Source: a virus
DNA length: 64,000 nucleotides
IMG/VR virus record: IMGVR_UViG_3300044699_000088
Span: 1-64,000 of that record
Strand: one strand, 5' to 3'
The notes below the pieces were generated by a model, which was not told the origin of the DNA, did no database searches, and was given only the letters and a program-made list of their open reading frames with translations. Below are positions 60,539 to 64,000 of this stretch, piece after piece. A program made the translations under genes and the position numbers. Positions within the stretch are counted from its first letter, which is position 1; each line of letters opens with the position of its first letter.

Positions 60539-60557
60539 CCCCTCCGGGCGGGAACTA
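60539..60557 (-). repeat. Repeated stop/tail element, copy 2
   Basis: CCCCTCCGGGCGGGAACTA, read on the minus strand, is a TAG stop followed by GTTCCCGCCCGGAGGGG. The identical element at 60661-60679 ends the first peptide gene. Two peptide ORFs thus share both the C-terminal codons and the bases after the stop, suggesting tandem duplication. Confidence 0.6.
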
Positions 60558-60619
60558 GGGTTTGGGGATGATGACATCGGAGCCGGTGGACTTCGGGTGA
60601 AGCGTCTTATTGCATTCAC
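60555..60619 (-). pseudogene. Second peptide ORF (about 21 residues), frameshifted
   Basis: A GTG at 60619, six bases after AGGAGG, begins VNAIRRFT. One base shift then leads into PKSTGSDVIIPKP and a stop at 60555. The end VIIPKP closely resembles VVIPRP of the peptide gene upstream. No signal sequence is present. It may be a degenerate duplicate or a cytoplasmic relative. Confidence 0.4.
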
Positions 60620-60660
60620 AAATCCTCCTGAGGGAAAGAAGGAGGGGGCGAAGACGCGAC

Positions 60661-60679
60661 CCCCTCCGGGCGGGAACTA
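60661..60679 (-). repeat. Repeated stop/tail element, copy 1
   Basis: Identical 19 bases to the element at 60539-60557, in the same orientation, carrying the stop codon of the secreted peptide gene. Confidence 0.6.
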
Positions 60680-60844
60680 AGGACGGGGAATGACCACTCC
60701 CTCGAGAGCCTGCACCACTCTCAGTATTGTTCGCACGATAAGTGATTCTGATGTGCGCGTCGGGCGGGTTCGTGTTGAGGCCGAGACTGATGGTGCTAAT
60801 ACTACTGTTAGCAAAAATAGGGACACTAAGATGACGCGTTTCAT
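60677..60844 (-). CDS. Small secreted peptide precursor
   Basis: A 55-codon gene with an excellent ribosome site (AGGAGG, nine bases upstream). It encodes a classical signal peptide (MKRVILVSLFLLTVVLAPSV, then SAS), a basic Thr/Arg linker, and a C-terminus ending LEGVVIPRP. It lies 88 bases after the TPR gene in the same direction, exactly where Phr or AimP peptides lie relative to Rap or AimR. Export and processing to a short C-terminal peptide are inferred. Confidence 0.65.
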   Translation of the reverse strand: MKRVILVSLFLLTVVLAPSVSASTRTRPTRTSESLIVRTILRVVQALEGVVIPRP

Positions 60845-60932
60845 GTTTTCTCCTCCTGTAACTCAGCGGATTGCTGAGAACTTGGGAAGAGCGCCCTTCT
60901 TGTAGTTAGGAGTGTTTGAATTGAGCATTTCC

Positions 60933-62254
60933 CTACCCGTGTTTTCGTAACGGGACAAACATCGCCGCTGGATACAGGGCAGAAATAGAAATGAAATCTT
61001 TGACGTGGCGAACCATTTCGGAATCAAGCACTCCATCTCTAGCATCTCGTCGCAGATGAGCCAGCGCTATTGCGCACTCGTTTGATAGCTGAGCTGCCTG
61101 CGCGCGAGTAACAACACATCTGGCTCGATCAATCGCTTCTTCATTCGAGACGCCGAAGTGATCCAGTAAAACTTCGATGATGTCAAGACAAACCTGGATC
61201 TCGTCTCGAGCCATCAGCAGATCCTTAAATTCGTCCTCAACTTCTCGTAGTGTTTCGAGTCCTTCGTCCACACTGCCTTTCGCAACCTGCATCAAGCCGA
61301 TGCTCCAAGTAACTTTGATGATTTCCGTTGTCATGTTGCATCGCGTGAAGAGCAATTTCGCCCTAGCCCAAAACTCCAGCGCCTCGTCGTATGCTTGTTC
61401 CTTCATCAAACATTGCCCGGCGTTGTAGTAGCACGCCGCTTCCATCTCTCGATCACCAGATTCCTTCATTTCGCTCGTCAATTCGACAAACTGCTGGCGC
61501 GCGGCAAGAATCGACCGGCTCGATAGTCGATCAAAGCGAGAACCATGCGTGCATCGATGACGTGCTTGGTGTCTCCCCATGTGCGAAAAACTTCGATAGC
61601 GTCTTCTATTAATTGGATGGCTTCAGCGGATCGGCCCATGACCTGGAGCACATTCGCACGGGCATAACCAAGAATGGCGTTTTGCAAGTCGGCATCTGGC
61701 CATGGCCCGATAGCACTCTCGGCGTTATACAGAGCGCCAAGGGCTTCCGCGTGTTCGCCGAGTCCGACATAGGCTGATGAGAGCTTGCGGTATGCGAGCG
61801 CTTCCAGTCGGTCGCGCTCCTCGGTATCCTTCAGTGCGCGTGTGATATCAATGGCCAATTCTGCCAACTCTCTAGCGCGCGATGGTTGAGAGTAGAAGGC
61901 TTGCTCGGCTCGGTTTAAGATCGCGCCACCGACGGCTGCTGTCTGAAATCGCTGGTCAAGAGAGACAATGTAGTGCCATCGCGCGGGGGCTGATCGCAGG
62001 AGCTCGTCGACCAACTCGTCTACGCCCACCTGTTCTCGCTCCATTCGATCGGCGAGCACGCGAATTATTCGGATCGTCTCGTCTGGCGTTGTTGGTCCAT
62101 TGGGCAATTGCCGTTTACGCTTTCGGTCACCGAGTTTAACCACACGTAGGGCACAGCTCGGGCAGGCTAGGAGATGATCCTCTGCGCGCTTCTCCTCCGT
62201 CTGGCTCAATTCTCGGAGAGCGTAGCGGGCGATCAAATCCCAATTGCATTTCAT
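60933..62254 (-). pseudogene. zf-HC2 / TPR repeat protein, one frameshift
   Basis: The N-terminus is an anti-sigma-like zinc finger (RYALRELSQTEEKRAEDHL, then LACPSC: the H-x3-C-x2-C set). The rest is TPR helices (EALAYRKLSSAYVGLGEHAE, YNAGQCLMKEQAYDEALEFW, IGLMQVAKGSVDEGLETLRE). A missing G near 61503 breaks the frame; restored length is about 440 residues. The gene starts 21 bases after the XRE gene and is probably cotranscribed. TPR proteins of this kind serve as peptide receptors in Rap/AimR/PlcR systems; here that is inference. Confidence 0.75.
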
Positions 62255-62275
62255 GGAGGAAGCGACCTTCCCGGC

Positions 62276-63166
62276 TTACTTGCGACTCGGGTTCTGGGGG
62301 TTATCGGTGAGGGCCAGCATCGGAGTCCGGTTGAATGCGATGAGGAGGGTGTCAATCGTGTTTTGGAGGGTATCGATGCTGTTTTGTGGAAACTGCGCCC
62401 TGCCGGCGAGTCCTTTGATAATTCTTTCAATGTCCGTAGGCTTGAATCCAACCTCGGTGCCTACGGCGCTTGTGTCCTTGCCGCTGCGCTCCGTCCACAA
62501 CGGTGGTTTTCGCGTATCAGTACCGAGTCGATGAAGCATATTGACGAGCATCCGGGCGTTAACCGCGAGTGCCGCGATGATCTCTTCGCGCATCGCTCCG
62601 CTGACCCCGGAGAGAACCGCCAAAACATCCCTGAACTCGTCCGAGACAGGGTTTGCTCCGCTGTTTGGCAAGAGGTCGCCGATCGGTTCGTTTACGTGGT
62701 CGGCCAATCTTTGCAGCTCGTCCAGCGAGGGGTCTACTACATCACTTAGAACCAAATGCAGCATGTCGGGCTGTTCGTAGCCCATCACTTGTGCGGCTTC
62801 GGCCATAGACAACCCGTGACGCCGCAGCGCCCTAGCTATGTTACCGCCGTGCCGACGCTTAGATAGATTCGAAGGTGGCCTGCTCATGGATGGGCTCGGC
62901 ACCTCATGCGTTGTCGTTGACAGCAAGATCTCCAGAGGAACGTTTAGCGCTTGGGCAAGCGCAGAAGTGGTTTTAAGGTCGGGCGAGCTTACACCCCGCT
63001 CGATGTTGCTAAGCGTCTGATAGTGAATGCCGGCATTCCGGGAAAGCGTACGCTGCGACAAGCCGGCGGCTAGCCTCAGGCGGCGCACGTTATCGCCAAC
63101 TGTGGAAGCATCCTGCACCTCGGCCTGGCCATCGACGCCATCTTGAACACGGTCTCCCATACTCAT
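62276..63166 (-). CDS. XRE-family regulator with two HTH units
   Basis: The 296-residue protein starts at 63166 (MSMGDRVQDGVDGQAEVQDA). Residues 21-80 form an HTH_3 (VRRLRLAAGLSQRTLSRNAG, LSNIERGVSSPDLKTTSALA). A second HTH-like unit follows near residues 115-165 (LRRHGLSMAEAAQVMGYEQP, LVLSDVVDPSLDELQRLADH). The C-terminal third lacks a peptidase motif. Transcribed leftwards and divergent from early genes, it fits a lysogeny repressor or switch regulator. A longer start at 63277 is open but looks non-coding. Confidence 0.75.
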   Translation of the reverse strand: MSMGDRVQDGVDGQAEVQDASTVGDNVRRLRLAAGLSQRTLSRNAGIHYQTLSNIERGVSSPDLKTTSALAQALNVPLEILLSTTTHEVPSPSMSRPPSNLSKRRHGGNIARALRRHGLSMAEAAQVMGYEQPDMLHLVLSDVVDPSLDELQRLADHVNEPIGDLLPNSGANPVSDEFRDVLAVLSGVSGAMREEIIAALAVNARMLVNMLHRLGTDTRKPPLWTERSGKDTSAVGTEVGFKPTDIERIIKGLAGRAQFPQNSIDTLQNTIDTLLIAFNRTPMLALTDNPQNPSRK

Positions 63167-63357
63167 AACGCTAACATTTTTGTATCGCACTATGCTAGCT
63201 GCGCGTCCGCGGAAAGCCGGGCCAACCCGCCAAGTGAGCGGGACCAAACCGTGTTTCTTGCTTGGTTGTGTAGGCATAACGATCTTATTTTCAATGAAAT
63301 AGGGACCTACAAGCCGCGGCGTGGCCGCCGTTAGAAGCTTAGAATATCACTTATCTC

Positions 63358-63414
63358 GGCTTGCGTACAAGCCTGCTAGAATCTTTATTGACTTATGACC
63401 GAGTGGACTATACA
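63358..63414 (+). promoter_or_regulatory. Rightward early promoter with operator
   Basis: GGCTTG (63358-63363) and CAAGCC (63368-63373) form an inverted repeat with a 4-base centre. TTGACT (63388-63393) and TATACA (63409-63414) follow, 15 bases apart. The core CTTG-N4-CAAG is the same as the centre of the palindromes at 45.97 and 46.38 kb. The GTG at 63423 is nine bases after the -10, so the message would be leaderless. The XRE protein is the likely ligand. Confidence 0.55.
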
Positions 63415-63422
63415 TTGAAGGC

Positions 63423-63691
63423 GTGAAAGCGAACAAAGTCGTTTCTCCCCTCAAGGTCTGCCGGGAATACCTTGCCGAACGGAACATCTCAAAGACAAGC
63501 CAGCGCAAAAGTTCCCGCGGATGCTCTTTTATTCGTTTCGTAACCCGAGGCGCTACGACCGCCACCGGCTAAGTCAGAAGAATCTGAAGCGGTTGGCTGA
63601 AATGCTCCGCCTCGACGTCCGCCTCGTCGAGCTCGACTACGTATCCCGCGGCGGGATCATCGCTCGCCCGCGTCGGAGATCGCCCAAATGA
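63423..63691 (+). pseudogene. Early gene downstream of the switch, frameshifted
   Basis: The GTG frame reads VKANKVVSPLKVCREYLAER. After one indel near 63505 the text moves to MLFYSFRNPRRYDRHRLSQK and LKRLAEMLRLDVRLVELDYV, ending at 63691. Basic and helical; a small DNA-binding protein is possible. A 20-codon frame (MKSRSSTTPRIWG) overlaps its stop. Confidence 0.45.
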
Positions 63692-63768
63692 AATCCCGTT
63701 CCTCAACCACTCCGCGCATCTGGGGCTGTCCGCCGATTCCTTTGGTTTGACGATCCCATGGAGGAGCC

Positions 63769-63967
63769 ATGGCCATAACGGTCTACGACAAGCGTTCCGC
63801 CGCCGAGGCGATCGACGTCAGCCCTCGGAGACTGCAAGAGCTGATGCGCTATCGAAAGATTTCATTCCGGCGCATCGGAGGGCATGTTCGTGTTTACCGA
63901 GGCCGACATCGCCGAGTACCTCGAAGCCGTCAAGGTTCCGCGGGTCGTGAAAAGGAGCGTCGTATGA
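63769..63967 (+). pseudogene. Excisionase-like (MerR-type HTH) protein, one frameshift
   Basis: ATG 63769 after GGAGGAG reads RSAAEAIDVSPRRLQELMRY, then RKISFRRIGGHV; one base shift near 63885 continues VFTEADIAEYLEAVKVPR to a stop at 63967. This is the helix_turn_helix_17/excisionase pattern ('AAE.L.VS..TL..L....I...R.G....F...DI..YL'). It would bend DNA for excision or regulate early genes. The stop overlaps the next ATG. Confidence 0.65.
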
Positions 63968-64000
63968 GCCAGGAATGCCCCGGAGAACCCAACCCAAAGA
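63964..64000 (+). CDS. Start of a gene cut by the window edge
   Basis: ATG 63964 overlaps the previous stop and reads MSQECPGEPNPK to the end of the window. Too short to identify. Confidence 0.35.
   Translation, partial: MSQECPGEPNPK

Noticed and set aside
63167-63277. Longer start for the XRE regulator
   Set aside because: The added 37 residues do not look like protein of this family, and the region is needed for promoters of the divergent genes.
1-64000. CRISPR array
   Set aside because: No series of regularly spaced direct repeats was seen; the only spaced repeats are two-copy elements.

Overview
The window is almost entirely phage DNA: a tailed, temperate siphovirus (free genome or prophage) of a Gram-negative host. 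Pointers to the host are exported lipoproteins, a secreted PPC-domain protein, and a zf-HC2/TPR regulator of a kind I associate with Acidobacteriota. That host assignment is tentative. No ribosomal RNA or core housekeeping gene is present.

Layout. (1) 1-8.1 kb: a rightward early region whose genes can be recognised only as fragments. They include zinc-ribbon proteins, a Gp37/Gp68 (DUF5131) protein, a DnaC-like helicase loader and an XRE-type protein, each broken by one or more frameshifts. 4.95-6.99 kb is unreadable. (2) 8.15-15.96 kb: intact, tightly overlapping early genes, with a RusA resolvase, many small Cys-rich proteins, a DNA methyltransferase and a DUF3310 protein. (3) 15.96-28.8 kb: packaging and head. 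Small and large terminase, a DUF935 (Mu gp29-like) portal, protease/scaffold, decoration protein, Mu gpT-like capsid, DUF1320, virion morphogenesis and gp37-like connectors. (4) 28.8-41.1 kb: a lambda-type non-contractile tail. Tail tube, G/GT chaperone with a -1 slippery site, 1513-aa tape measure, gpL-like, DUF2460-like and gpJ-like tip protein. (5) 41.1-43.6 kb: lysis genes (M15-like peptidase, small membrane proteins, lipoprotein). (6) 43.7-48.1 kb: accessory genes. hicAB, secreted and lipoprotein genes, three KGG-type small proteins, and several promoters whose -35 boxes lie inside similar palindromes. (7) 48.1-57.4 kb: recombination (annealing protein plus PD-(D/E)XK nuclease) followed by a long operon of small hypothetical genes. 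(8) 57.8-59.4 kb: integrase and an attachment site formed by the 3' part of a tRNA-Leu(CAA). (9) 59.5-63.2 kb: a two-gene membrane module converging on a leftward cassette of XRE regulator, zf-HC2/TPR protein and two tiny peptide ORFs. (10) 63.4-64 kb: a divergent rightward promoter and the first early genes.

How it fits together. The divergent promoter region at 63.2-63.4 kb looks like a lysis/lysogeny switch. The genes that leave it rightwards resemble the start of the early region that resumes at position 1, so the map may be circularly permuted. The phage appears to recruit host replication through a helicase loader and carries its own recombination, resolvase and packaging functions. The most unusual part is the XRE-TPR-peptide cassette. 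Its layout (TPR receptor followed at once by a small secreted peptide gene) recalls Rap-Phr and AimR-AimP peptide signalling; that is inference from architecture only.

Quality note. Between 8.1 and 62 kb seven single-base frameshifts interrupt otherwise intact genes, mostly at short homopolymers. The first 8 kb contain many more. Sequencing error is the simplest explanation, so frameshifted genes are described as probably functional unless stated.
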